Shown here one piece after another: positions 14,851 to 28,700 of a DNA stretch of 64,000 nucleotides. Source of the stretch: Tipula vernalis. Taxonomy: Eukaryota > Arthropoda > Insecta > Diptera > Tipulidae. The stretch covers positions 45,012,333 to 45,076,332 of the forward strand of contig OY282560.1 in NCBI GenBank assembly GCA_958295665.1. Direction: 5' to 3'. The notes under the pieces were generated by a model. It was not told the origin of the DNA and did no database searches. It saw nothing but the letters and a program-made list of their open reading frames with translations. Each line of letters starts with the position of its first letter. The first letter of the stretch is position 1. The position numbers and the translations under genes were made by a program.

Positions 14851-17437
14851 TATCAACCATCGTAATCGGACCATTTAGATTTTTGCCGCCCAAAAACTTG
14901 TGGGCTAGCACAGTTGATTTTCAATAAAATTGAATTTTCTAAGAAATGTTTAGAAATAATCGAGCAATCAAAATGAAAATTGTCACAGCAATTACAGGTC
15001 CCGAAACCTGTTGATAGAGGTATCAACCATCGTAATCGGACCATTTTAGATTTTTGCCGCCCAAAAACTTGTGGGCTATAGCACAGTTAATTTTCAATAA
15101 AATTGAATTTTCTAAGAAATGTTTAGAAATAATCGAGCAATCAAAACGAAAATTGTCACAGCAATTACAGGTCCCGAAACCTATTGATAGAGGTATCAAC
15201 CATCGTAATCGGACCATTTTAGATTTTTGCCGCCCAAAAACTTGTGGGCTATAACACAGTTAATTTTCAATAAAATTGAATTGTTTAAGAAATGTTTAGA
15301 AATAATCGAGCAATCAAAATGAAAATTGTCACAGCAATTACAGGTCCCGAAACCTATTGATAGAGGTATCAGCCATCGTAATCGGACCATTTAGATTTTT
15401 GCCGCCCAAAAACTTGTGGGCTATAGCACAGTTGATTTTCAATAAAATTGAATTTTCTTAGAAATGTTTAGAAATAATCGAGCAATCAAAATGAAAATTG
15501 TCACAGCAATTACAGGTCCCGAAACCTATTGATAGAGGTATCAACCATCGTAATCGGACCATTTTAGATTTTTGCCGCCCAAAAACTTGTGGGCTATAGC
15601 ACAGTTAATTTTCAATAAAATTGAATTTCTAAGAAATGTTTAGAAATAATCGAGCAATCAAAATGAAAATTGTCACAGCAATTACAGGTCCCGAAACCTA
15701 TTGATAGAGGTATCAACCATCGTAATCGGACCATTTAGATTTTTGCCGCCCAAAAACTTGTGGGCTATAACACAGTTGATTTTCAATAAAATTGAATTTT
15801 CTAAGAAATGTTAAGAAATAATCGAGCAATCAAAATGAAAATTGTCACAGCAATTACAGGTACCGAAACCTATTGATAGAGGTATCAACCATCGTAATCG
15901 GACCATTTTAGATTTTTGCCGCCCAAAAACTTGTGGGCTATAGCACAGTTAATTTTCAATAAAATTGAATTTTCTAAGAAATGTTTAGAAATAATCGAGC
16001 AATTAAATAAAAATTGTCACAGCAATTACAGGTCCCGAAACCTATTGATAGAGGTATCAACCATCGTAATCGGACCATTTTAGATTTTTGCCGCCCAAAA
16101 ACTTGTGGGCTATAGCACAGTTAATTTTCAATAAAATTGAATTTTCTAAGAAATGTTTAGAAATAATCGAGCAATCAAAATGAAAATTGTCACAGCAATT
16201 ACAGGTCCCGAAACCTATTGATAGAGGTATCAACCATCGTAATCGGACCATTTAGATTTTTGCCGCCCAAAAACTTGTGGGCTATAGCACAGTTAATTTT
16301 CAATAAAATTGAATTTTCTAAGAAATGTTTAGAAATAATCGAGCAATCAAAACGAAAATTGTCACAGCAATTACAGGTCCCGAAACCTATTGATAGAGGT
16401 ATCAACCATCGTAATCGGACCATTTTAGATTTTTGCCGCCCAAAAATTTGTGGGCTACAGCACAGTTAATTTTCAATAAAATTGAATTTTCTAAGAAATG
16501 TTAAGAAATAATCGAGCAATCAAAACGAAAATTGTCACAGCAATTACAGGTCCCGAAACCTATTGATAGAGGTATCAACCATCGTAATCGGACCATTTAG
16601 ATTTTTGCCGCCCAAAAACTTGTGGGCTATAGGACAGTTGATTTTGAATACAATTGAATTTTCTAAGAAATGTTTAGAAATAATCGAGCAATCAAAATGA
16701 AAATTGTCACAGCAATTACAGGTCCCGAAACCTATTGATAGAGGTATCAACCATCGTAATCGGACCATTTTAGATTTTTGCCGCCCAAAAACTTGTGGGC
16801 TACAGCACAGTTAATTTTCAATAAAATTGAATTTTCTAAGAAATGTTTAGAAATAATCGAGCAATCAAAACGAAAATTGTCACAGCAATTACAGGTCCCG
16901 AAACCTATTGATAGAGGTATCAACCATCGTAATCGGACCATTTTAGATTTTTGCCGCCCAAAAACTTGTGGGCTATAGCACAGTTAATTTTCAATAAAAT
17001 TGAATTTTCTAAGAAATGTTTAGAAATAATCGAGCAATCAAAATGAAAATTGTCACAGCAATTACAGGTCCCGAAACCTATTGATAGAGGTATCAACCAT
17101 CGTAATCGGACCATTTTAGATTTTTGCCGCCCAAAAACTTGTGGGCTATAGCACAGTTAATTTTCAATAAAATTGAATTTTCTAAGAAATGTTTAGAAAT
17201 AATCGAGCAATCAAAACGAAAATTGTCACAGCAATTACAGGTCCCGAAACCTATTGATAGAGGTATCAACCATCGTAATCGGACCATTTAGATTTTTGCC
17301 GCCCAAAAACTTGTGGGCTATAGCACAGTTGATTTTCAATAAAATTGAATTTTCTAAGAAATGTTTAGAAATAATCGAGCAATCAAAATGAAAATTGTCA
17401 CAGTAATTACAGGTCCCGAAACCTATTGATAGAGGTA

Positions 17438-19714
17438 TCAACCATCGTAATCGGAGCATTTTAGATTTTTGCCGCCCAAAAACTTGTGGGCTATAGCACA
17501 GTTAATTTTCAATAAAATTGAATTTTCTAAGAAATGTTTAGAAATAATCGAGCAATCAAAATGAAAATTGTCACAGCAAATACAGGTCCAGAAACCTATT
17601 GATAGAGGTATCAACCATCTTAATCGGACCATTTTAGATTTTTGCCGCCCAAAAACTTGTGGGCTATAGCACAGTTAATTTTCAATAAAATTGAATTTTC
17701 TAAGAAATGTTTAGAAATAATCAAGCAATCAAAACGAAAATTGTCACAGCAATTACAGGTCCCGAAACCTATTGATAGAGGTATCAACCATCGTAATCGG
17801 ACCATTTTAGATTTTTGCCGCCCAAAAACTTGTGGGCTACAGCACAGTTAATTTTCAATAAAATTGAATTTTCTAAGAAATGTTAAGAAATAATCGAGCA
17901 ATCAAAACGAAAATTGTCACAGCAATTACAGGTCCCGAAACCTTTTGATAGAGGTATCAACCATCGTAATCGGACCATTTAGATTTTTGCCGCCCAAAAA
18001 CTTGTGGGCTATAACACAGTTGATTTTCAATAAAATTGAATTTTCTAAGAAATGTTTAGAAATAATCGAGCAATCAAAATGAAAATTGTCACAGCAATTA
18101 CAGGTCCCGAAACCTATTGATAGAGGTATCAACCATCGTAATCGGACTATTTTAGATTTTTGCCGGCCAAAAACTTGTGGGCTATAGCACAGTTAATTTT
18201 CAATAAAATTGAAATTTTCTAAGAAATGTTTAGAAATAATCGAGCAATCAAAACGAAAATTGTCACAGCAATTACAGGTCCCGAAACCTATTGATAGAGG
18301 TATCAACCATCGTAATCGGACCATTTTAGATTTTTGCCGCCCAAAAACTTGTGGGCTATTATAACACAGTTAATTTTCAATAAAATTGAATTTTCTAAGA
18401 AATGTTTAGAAATAATCGAGCAATCAAAATGAAAATTGTCACAGCAATTACAGGTCCCGAAACCTATTGATAGAGGTATCAACCATCGTAATCGGACCAT
18501 TTTAGATTTTTGCCGCCCAAAAACTTGTGGGCTATAGCACAGTTAATTTTCAATAAAATTGAATTTTCTAAGAAATGTTAAGAAATAATCGAGCAATCAA
18601 AACGAAAATTGTCACAGCAATTACAGGTCCCGAAACCTATTGATAGAGGTATCAACCATCGTAATCGGACCATTTTAGACTTTTGCCGCCCAAAAACTTG
18701 TGGGCTATAGCACAGTTGATTTTCAATAAAATTGAATTTTCTAAGAAATGTTTAGAAATAATCGAGCAATCAAAATGAAAATTGTCACAGCAAATACAGG
18801 TCCAGAAACCTATTGATAGAGGTATCAACCATCGTAATCGGAGCATTTTAGATTTTTGCCGCCCAAAAACTTGTGGGCTATAGCACAGTTAATTTTCAAT
18901 AAAATTGAATTTTCTAAGAAATGTTTAGAAATAATCGAGCAATCAAAATGAAAATTGTCACAGCAATTACAGGTCCCGAAACCTATTGATAGAGGTATCA
19001 ACCATCGTAATCGGACCATTTTAGATTTTTGCCGCCCAAAAACTTGTGGGCTATAGCACAGTTAATTTTCAATAAAATTGAATTTTCTAAGAAATGTTTA
19101 GAAATAATCGAGCAATCAAAATGAAAATTGTCACAGCAAATACAGGTCCAGAAACCTATTGATAGAGGTATCAACCATCGTAATCGGACCATTTTAGATT
19201 TTTGCCGCCCAAAAACTTGTGGGCTATAGCACAGTTAATTTTCAATAAAATTGAATTTTCTAAGAAATGTTTAGAAATAATCGAGCAATCAAAACGAAAA
19301 TTGTCACAGCAATTACAGGTCCCGAAACCTATTGATAGAGGTATCAACCATCGTAATCGGACCATTTTAGATTTTTGCCGCCCAAAAACTTGTGGGCTAC
19401 AGCACAGTTAATTTTCAATAAAATTGAATTTTCTAAGAAATGTTAAGAAATAATCGAGCAATCAAAACGAAAATTGTCACAGCAATTACAGGTCCCGAAA
19501 CCTATTGATAGAGGTATCAACCATCGTAATCGGACCATTTTAGATTTTTGCCGCCCAAAAACTTGTGGGCTATTATAACACAGTTAATTTTCAATAAAAT
19601 TGAATTTTCTAAGAAATGTTTAGAAATAATCGAGCAATCAAAATGAAAATTGTCACAGCAATTACAGGTCCCGAAACCTATTGATAGAGGTATCAACCAT
19701 CGTAATCGGACCAT
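17438..19714. repeat. 7-monomer (1,214-bp) satellite higher-order repeat
   Basis: A monomer with the insertion GGGCTATTATAACACAG occurs at about 18,354 and 19,568, 1,214 bp apart. The CAGCAAATACAGGTCCAG variant occurs at about 17,575, 18,789 and 19,135, giving spacings of 1,214 and 346 bp. The insertion lengthens the unit slightly beyond seven standard monomers. Two consecutive copies of a seven-monomer block are visible. Confidence 0.8.
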
Positions 19715-22626
19715 TTTAGATTTTTGCCGCCCAAAAACTTGTGGGCTATAGCACAGTTAATTTTCAATAAAATTGAATTTTCTAAGAAATGTTTAGAAAT
19801 AATCGAGCAATCAAAACGAAAATTGTCACAGCAATTACAGGTCCCGAAACCTATTGATAGAGGTATCAACCATCGTAATCGGACCATTTTAGATTTTTGC
19901 CGCCCAAAAACTTGTGGGCTATAACACAGTTAATTTTCAATAAAATTGAATTTTCTAAGAAATGTTTAGAAATAATCGAGCAATCAAAATGAAAATTGTC
20001 ACAGCAATTACAGGTCCCGAAACCTTGATAGAGGTATCAACCATCGTAATCGGACCATTTTAGATTTTTGCCGCCCAAAAACTTGTGGGCTATAGCACAG
20101 TTAATTTTCAATAAAATTGAATTTTCTAAGAAATGTTTAGAAATAATCGAGCAATCAAAACGAAAATTGTCACAGCAATTACAGGTCCCGAAACCTATTG
20201 ATAGAGGTATCAACCATCGTAATCGGACCATTTTAGATTTTTGCCGCCCAAAAACTTGTGGGCTATAACACAGTTAATTTTCAATAAAATTGAATTTTCT
20301 AAGAAATGTTTAGAAATAATCGAGCAATCAAAATGAAAATTGTCACAGCAATTACAGGTCCCAAAACCTATTGATAGAGGTATCAACCATCGTAATCGGA
20401 CAATTTAGATTTTTGCCGCCCAAAAACTTGTGGGCTATAGCACAGTTGATTTTCAATAAAATTGAATTTTCTAAGAAATGTTTAGAAATAATCGAGCAAT
20501 CAAAATGAAAATTGTCACAGCAATTACAGGTCCCGAAACCTATTGATAGAGGTATCAACCATCGTAATCGGACCATTTTAGATTTTTGCCGCCCAGAAAC
20601 TTGTGGGCTATAGCACAGTTAATTTTCAATAAAATTGAATTTTCTAAGAAATGTTTAGAAATAATCGAGCAATCAAAATGAAAATTGTCACAGCAATTAC
20701 AGGTCCCGAAACCTATTGATAGAGGTATCAACCATCGTAATCGGACCATTTTAGATTTTTGCCGCCCAAAAACTTGTGGGCTATAGCACAGTTGATTTTC
20801 AATAAAATTGAATTTTCTAAGAAATGTTTAGAAATAATCGAGCAATCAAAATGAAAATTGTCACAGCAATTACAGGTCCCGAAACCTATTGATAGAGGTA
20901 TCAACCATCGTAATCGGACCATTTTAGATTTTTGCTGCACAGAAACTTGTGGGCTTTAGCTCAGTTAATTTTCAATAAAATTGAATTTTCTAAGAAATGT
21001 TTAGAAATAATCGAGCAATCAAAATGAAAATTGTCACAGCATTTACAGGTCCCGAAACCTATTGATAGAGGTATCAACCATCGTAATCGGACCATTTAGA
21101 TTTTTGCCGCCCAAAAACTTGTGGGCTATAGCACAGTTGATTTTCAATAAAATTGTATTTTCTAAGAAATGTTTAGAAATAATCGAGCAATCAAAATGAA
21201 AATTGTCACAGCAATTACAGGTCCCGAAACCTATTGATAGAGGTATCAACCATCGTAATCGGACCATTTTAGATTTTTGCCGCCCAAAAACTTGTGGGCT
21301 ATAGCACAGTTGATTTTCAATAAAATTGAATTTTCTAAGAAATGTTTAGAAATAATCGAGCAATCAAAATGAAAATTGTCACAGCAATTACAGGTCCCAA
21401 AACCTATTGATAGAGGTATCAACCATCGTAATCGGACAATTTAGATTTTTGCCGCCCAAAAACTTGTGGGCTATAGCACAGTTGATTTTCAATAAAATTG
21501 AATTTTCTAAGAAATGTTTAGAAATAATCGAGCAATCAAAATGAAAATTGTCACAGCATTTACAGGTCCCGAAACCTATTGATAGAGGTATCAACCATCG
21601 TAATCGGACCATTTAGATTTTTGCCGCCCAAAAACTTGTGGGCTATAGCACAGTTGATTTTCAATAAAATTGAATTTTCTAAGAAATGTTTAGAAATAAT
21701 CGAGCAATCAAAATGAAAATTGTCACAGCAATTACAGGTCCCGAAACCTATTGATAGAGGTATCAACCATCGTAATCGGACCATTTTAGATTTTTGCCGC
21801 CCAAAAACTTGTGGGCTATAACACAGTTAATTTTCAATAAAATTGAATTTTCTAAGAAATGTTTAGAAATAATCGAGCAATCAAAATGAAAATTGTCACA
21901 GCAATTACAGGTCCCGAAACCTATTGATAGAGGTATCAACCATCGTAATCGGACCATTTTAGATTTTTGCCGCCCAGAAACTTGTGGGCTTTAGCTCAGT
22001 TAATTTTCAATAAAATTGAATTTTCTAAGAAAGGTTTAGAAATAATCGAGCAATCAAAATGAAAATTGTCAAAGCATTTACAGGTCCCGAAACCTATTGA
22101 TAGAGGTATCAACCATCGTAATCGGACCATTTAGATTTTTGCCGCCCAAAAACTTGTGGGCTATAACACAGTTAATTTTCAATAAAATTGAATTTTCTAA
22201 GAAATGTTTAGAAATAATCGAGCAATCAAAATGAAAATTGTCACAGCAATTACAGGTCCCGAAACCTATTGATAGAGGTATCAACCATCGTAATCGGACC
22301 ATTTTAGATTTTTGCCGCCCAAAAACTTGTGGGCTATAACACAGTTAATTTTCAATAAACTTGAATTTTCTAAGAAATGTTTAGAAATAATCGAGCAATC
22401 AAAATGAAAATTGTCACAGCAATTACAGGTCCCGAAACCTATTGATAGAGGTATCAACCATCGTAATCGGACCATTTTAGATTTTTGCCGCCCAAAAACT
22501 TGTGGGCTATAACACAGTTAATTTTCAATAAACTTGAATTTTCTAAGAAATGTTTAGAAATAATCGAGCAATCAAAATGAAAATTGTCACAGCAATTACA
22601 GGTCCCGAAACCTATTGATAGAGGTA

Positions 22627-24560
22627 TCAACCATCGTAATCGGACCATTTTAGATTTTTGCCGCCCAAAAACTTGTGGGCTATAGCACAGTTAATTTTCA
22701 ATAAAATTGAATTTTCTAAGAAATGTTTAGAAATAATCGAGCAATCAAAATGAAAATTGTCACAGCATTTACAGGTCCCGAAACCTATTGATAGAGGTAT
22801 CAACCATCGTAATCGGACCATTTCGATTTTTGCCGCCCAAAAACTTGTGGGCTATAGCACAGTTGATTTTCAATAAAATTGAATTTTCTAAGAAATGTTT
22901 AGAAATAATCGAGCAATCAAAATGAAAATTGTCACAGCAATTACAGGTCCCGAAACCTATTGATAGAGGTATCAACCATCGTAATCGGACCATTTTAGAT
23001 TTTTGCCGCCCAAAAACTTGTGGGCTATAGCACAGTTAATTTTCAATAAAATTGAATTTTCTAAGAAATGTTTAGAAATAATCGAGCAATCAAAATGAAA
23101 ATTGTCACAGCAATTACAGGTCCCGAAACCTATTGATAGAGGTATCAACCATCGTAATCGGACCATTTTAGATTTTTGCCGCCCAAAAACTTGTGGGCTA
23201 TAACACAGTTAATTTTCAATAAAATTGAATTTTCTAAGAAATGTTTAGAAATAATCGAGCAATCAAAATGAAAATTGTCACAGCAATTACAGGTCCCGAA
23301 ACCTATTGATAGAGGTATCAACCATCGTAATCGGACCATTTTAGATTTTTGCCGCCCAAAAACTTGTGGGCTATAACACAGTTAATTTTCAATAAAATTG
23401 AATTTTCTAAGAAATGTTTAGAAATAATCGAGCAATCAAAATGAAAATTGTCACAGCAATTACAGGTCCCGAAACCTATTGATAGAGGTATCAACCATCG
23501 TAATCGGACCATTTTAGATTTTTGCCGCCCAAAAACTTGTGGGCTATAGCACAGTTAATTTTCAATAAAATTGAATTTTCTAAGAAATGTTTAGAAATAA
23601 TCGAGCAATCAAAATGAAAATTGTCACAGCAATTACAGGTCCCGAAACCTATTGATAGAGGTATCAACCATCGTAATCGGACCATTTTAGATTTTTACCG
23701 CCCAGAAACTTGTGGGCTTTAGCTCAGTTAATTTTCAATAAAATTGAATTTTCTAAGAAATGTTTAGAAATAATCGAGCAATCAAAATGAAAATTGTCAC
23801 AGCATTTACAGGTCCCGAAACCTATTGATAGAGGTATCAACCATCGTAATCGGACCATTTAGATTTTTGCCGCCCAAAAACTTGTGGGCTATAACACAGT
23901 TAATTTTCAATAAAATTGAATTTTCTAAGAAATGTTTAGAAATAATCGAGCAATCAAAATGAAAATTGTCACAGCAATTACAGGTCCTGAAACCTATTGA
24001 TAGAGGTATCAACCATCGTAATCGGACCATTTTAGATTTTTGCCGCCCAAAAACTTGTGGGCTATAACACAGTTAATTTTCAATAAAATTGAATTTTCTA
24101 AGAAATGTTTAGAAATAATCGAGCAATCAAAATGAAAATTGTCACAGCAATTACAGGTCCCGAAACCTATTGATAGAGGTATCAACCATCGTAATCGGAC
24201 CATTTTAGATTTTTGCCGCCCAAAAACTTGTGGGCTATAGCACAGTTAATTTTCAATAAAATTGAATTTTCTAAGAAATGTTTAGAAATAATCGAGCAAT
24301 CAAAATGAAAATTGTCACAGCATTTACAGGTCCCGAAACCTATTGATAGAGGTATCAACCATCGTAATCGGACCATTTCGATTTTTGCCGCCCAAAAACT
24401 TGTGGGCTATAGCACAGTTGATTTTCAATAAAATTGAATTTTCTAAGAAATGTTTAGAAATAATCGAGCAATCAAAATTAAAATTGTCACAGCAATTACA
24501 GGTCCCGAAACCTATTGATAGAGGTATCAACCATCGTAATCGGACCATTTTAGATTTTTG
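22627..24560. repeat. 9-monomer (1,555-bp) satellite higher-order repeat
   Basis: The variant CATTTCGATTTTTG (for CATTTAGATTTTTG) occurs at about 22,820 and 24,375, 1,555 bp apart, each preceded by the CAGCATTTACAGG variant. The same CATTTCG variant reappears at about 28,692 and 30,767, 2,075 bp (12 monomers) apart, so the array mixes several higher-order periods. Confidence 0.75.
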
Positions 24561-25732
24561 CCGCCCAAAAACTTGTGGGCTATAGCACAGTTAATTTTCA
24601 ATAAAATTGAATTTTCTAAGAAATGTTTAGAAATAATCGAGCAATCAAAATGAAAATTGTCACAGCAATTACAGGTCCCAAAACCTATTGATAGAGGTAT
24701 CAACCATCGTAATCGGACAATTTAGATTTTTGCCGCCCAAAAACTTGTGGGCTATAGCACAGTTGATTTTCAATAAAATTGAATTTTCTAAGAAATGTTT
24801 AGAAATAATCGAGCAATCAAAATGAAAATTGTCACAGCATTTACAGGTCCCGAAACCTATTGATAGAGGTATCAACCATCGTAATCGGACCATTTAGATT
24901 TTTGCCGCCCAAAAACTTGTGGGCTATAGCACAGTTAATTTTCAATAAAATTGAATTTTCTAAGAAATGTTTAGAAATAATCGAGCAATCAAAATGAAAA
25001 TTGTCACAGCAATTACAGGTCCCGAAACCTATTGATAGAGGTATCAACCATCGTAATCGGACCATTTTAGATTTTTGCCGCCCAAAAACTTGTGGGCTAT
25101 AACACAGTTAATTTTCAATAAAATTGAATTTTCTAAGAAATGTTTAGAAATAATCGAGCAATCAAAATGAAAATTGTCACAGCAATTACAGGTCCCAAAA
25201 CCTATTGATAGAGGTATCAACCATCGTAATCGGACAATTTAGATTTTTGCCGCCCAAAAACTTGTGGGCTATAGCACAGTTGATTTTCAATAAAATTGAA
25301 TTTTCTAAGAAATGTTTAGAAATAATCGAGCAATCAAAATGAAAATTGTCACAGCAATTACAGGTCCCAAAACCTATTGATAGAGGTATCAACCATCGTA
25401 ATCGGACAATTTAGATTTTTGCCGCCCAAAAACTTGTGGGCTATAGCACAGTTGATTTTCAATAAAATTGAATTTTCTAAGAAATGTTTAGAAATAATCG
25501 AGCAATCAAAATGAAAATTGTCAAAGCATTTACAGGTCCCGAAACCTATTGATAGAGGTATCAACCATCGTAATCGGACCATTTAGATTTTTGCCGCCCA
25601 AAAACTTGTGGGCTATAGCACAGTTGATTTTCAATAAAATTGAATTTTCTAAGAAATGTTTAGAAATAATCGAGCAATCAAAATGAAAATTGTCACAGCA
25701 ATTACAGGTCCCGAAACCTATTGATAGAGGTA

Positions 25733-28700
25733 TCAACCATCGTAATCGGACCATTTTAGATTTTTACCGCCCAAAAACTTGTGGGCTATAGCACAGTTAA
25801 TTTTCAATAAAATTGAATTTTCTAAGAAATGTTTAGAAATAATCGAGCAATCAAAACGAAAATTGTCACAGCAATTACAGGTCCCGAAACCTATTGATAG
25901 AGGTATCAACCATCGTAATCGGACCATTTTAGATTTTTGCCGCCCAAAAACTTGTGGGCTATAACACAGTTAATTTTCAATAAAATTGAATTTTCTAAGA
26001 AATGTTTAGAAATAATCGAGCAATCAAAATGAAAATTGTCACAGCAATTACAGGTCCCGAAACCTATTGATAGAGGTATCAACCATCGTAGTCGGACCAT
26101 TTAGATTTTTGCCGCCCAAAAACTTGTGGGCTATAACACAGTTAATTTTCAATAAAATTGAATTTTCTAAGAAATGTTTAGAAATAATCGAGCAATCAAA
26201 ACGAAAATTGTCACAGCAATTACAGGTCCCGAAACCTATTGATAGAGGTATCAACCATCGTAATCGGACCATTTTAGATTTTTGCCGCCCAAAAACTTGT
26301 GGGCTATAACACAGTTAATTTTCAATAAAATTGAATTTTCTAAGAAATGTTTAGAAATAATCGAGCAATCAAAATGAAAATTGTCACAGCAATTACAGGT
26401 CCCGAAACCTATTGATAGAGGTATCAACCATCGTAATCGGACCATTTTAGATTTTTGCCGCCCAAAAACTTGTGGGCTATAGCACAGTTAATTTTCAATA
26501 AAATTGAATTTTCTAAGAAATGTTTAGAAATAATCGAGCAATCAAAATGAAAATTGTCACAGCAATTACAGGTCCCGAAACCTATTGATAGAGGTATCAA
26601 CCATCGTAATCGGACCATCTTAGATTTTTACCGCCCAAAAACTTGTGGGCTATAGCACAGTTAATTTTCAATAAAATTGAATTTTCTAAGAAATGTTTAG
26701 AAATAATCGAGCAATCAAAACGAAAATTGTCACAGCAATTACAGGTCCCGAAACCTATTGATAGAGGTATCAACCATCGTAATCGGACCATTTTAGATTT
26801 TTGCCGCCCAAAAACTTGTGGGCTATAACACAGTTAATTTTCAATAAAATTGAATTTTCTAAGAAATGTTTAGAAATAATCGAGCAATCAAAATGAAAAT
26901 TGTCACAGCAATTACAGGTCCCGAAACCTATTGATAGAGGTATCAACCATCGTAATCGGACCATTTTAGATTTTTACCGCCCAAAAACTTGTGGGCTATA
27001 GCACAGTTAATTTTCAATAAAATTGAATTTTCTAAGAAATGTTTAGAAATAATCGAGCAATCAAAACGAAAATTGTCACAGCAATTACAGGTCCCGAAAC
27101 CTATTGATAGAGGTATCAACCATCGTAATCGGACCATTTTAGATTTTTACCGCCCAAAAACTTGTGGGCTATAGCACAGTTAATTTTCAAAAAAATTGAA
27201 TTTTCTAAGAAATGTTTAGAAATAATCGAGCAATCAAAATGAAAATTGTCAAAGCATTTACAGGTCCCGAAACCTATTGATAGAGGTATCAACCATCGTA
27301 ATCGGACCATTTAGATTTTTGCCGCCCAAAAACTTGTGGGCTATAACACAGTTAATTTTCAATAAAATTGAATTTTCTAAGAAATGTTTAGAAATAATCG
27401 AGCAATCAAAATGAAAATTGTCACAGCAATTACAGGTCCCGAAACCTATTGATAGAGGTATCAACCATCGTAATCGGACCATTTTAGATTTTTGCCGCCC
27501 AAAAACTTGTGGGCTATAACACAGTTAATTTTCAATAAAATTGAATTTTCTAAGAAATGTTTAGAAATAATCGAGCAATCAAAATGAAAATTGTCACAGC
27601 AATTACAGGTCCCGAAACCTATTGATAGAGGTATCAACCATCGTAATCGGACCATTTTAGATTTTTGCCGCCCAGAAATTTGTGGGCTATAGCACAGTTA
27701 ATTTTCAATAAAATTGAATTTTCTAAGAAATGTTTAGAAATAATCGAGCAATCAAAATGAAAATTGTCACAGCAATTACAGGTCCCGAAACCTATTGATA
27801 GAGGTATCAACCATCGTAATCGGACCATTTTAGATTTTTACCGCCCAAAAACTTGTGGGCTATAGCACAGTTAATTTTCAATAAAATTGAATTTTCTAAG
27901 AAATGTTTAGAAATAATCGAGCAATCAAAACGAAAATTGTCACAGCAATTACAGGTCCCGAAACCTATTGATAGAGGTATCAACCATCGTAATCTGACCA
28001 TTTTAGATTTTTGCCGCCCAAAAACTTGTGGGCTATAACACAGTTAATTTTCAATAAAATTGAATTTTCTAAGAAATGTTTAGAAATAATCGAGCAATCA
28101 AAATGAAAATTGTCACAGCAATTACAGGTCCCGAAACCTATTGATAGAGGTATCAACCATCGTAATCGGACCATTTTAGATTTTTACCGCCCAAAAACTT
28201 GTGGGCTATAGCACAGTTAATTTTCAATAAAATTGAATTTTCTAAGAAATGTTTAGAAATAATCGAGCAATCAAAACGAAAATTGTCACAGCAATTACAG
28301 GTCCCGAAACCTATTGATAGAGGTATCAACCATCGTAATCGGACCATTTTAGATTTTTGCCGCCCAAAAACTTGTGGGCTATAACACAGTTAATTTTCAA
28401 TAAAATTGAATTTTCTAAGAAATGTTTAGAAATAATCGAGCAATCAAAATGAAAATTGTCACAGCAATTACAGGTCCCGAAACCTATTGATAGAGGTATC
28501 AACCATCGTAATCGGACCATTTTAGATTTTTGCCGCCCAAAAACTTGTGGGCTATAACACAGTTAATTTTCAATAAAATTGAATTTTCTAAGAAATGTTT
28601 AGAAATAATGGAGCAATCAAAATGAAAATTGTCACAGCAATTACAGGTCACGAAACCTATTGATAGAGGTATCAACCATCGTAATCGGACCATTTCGATT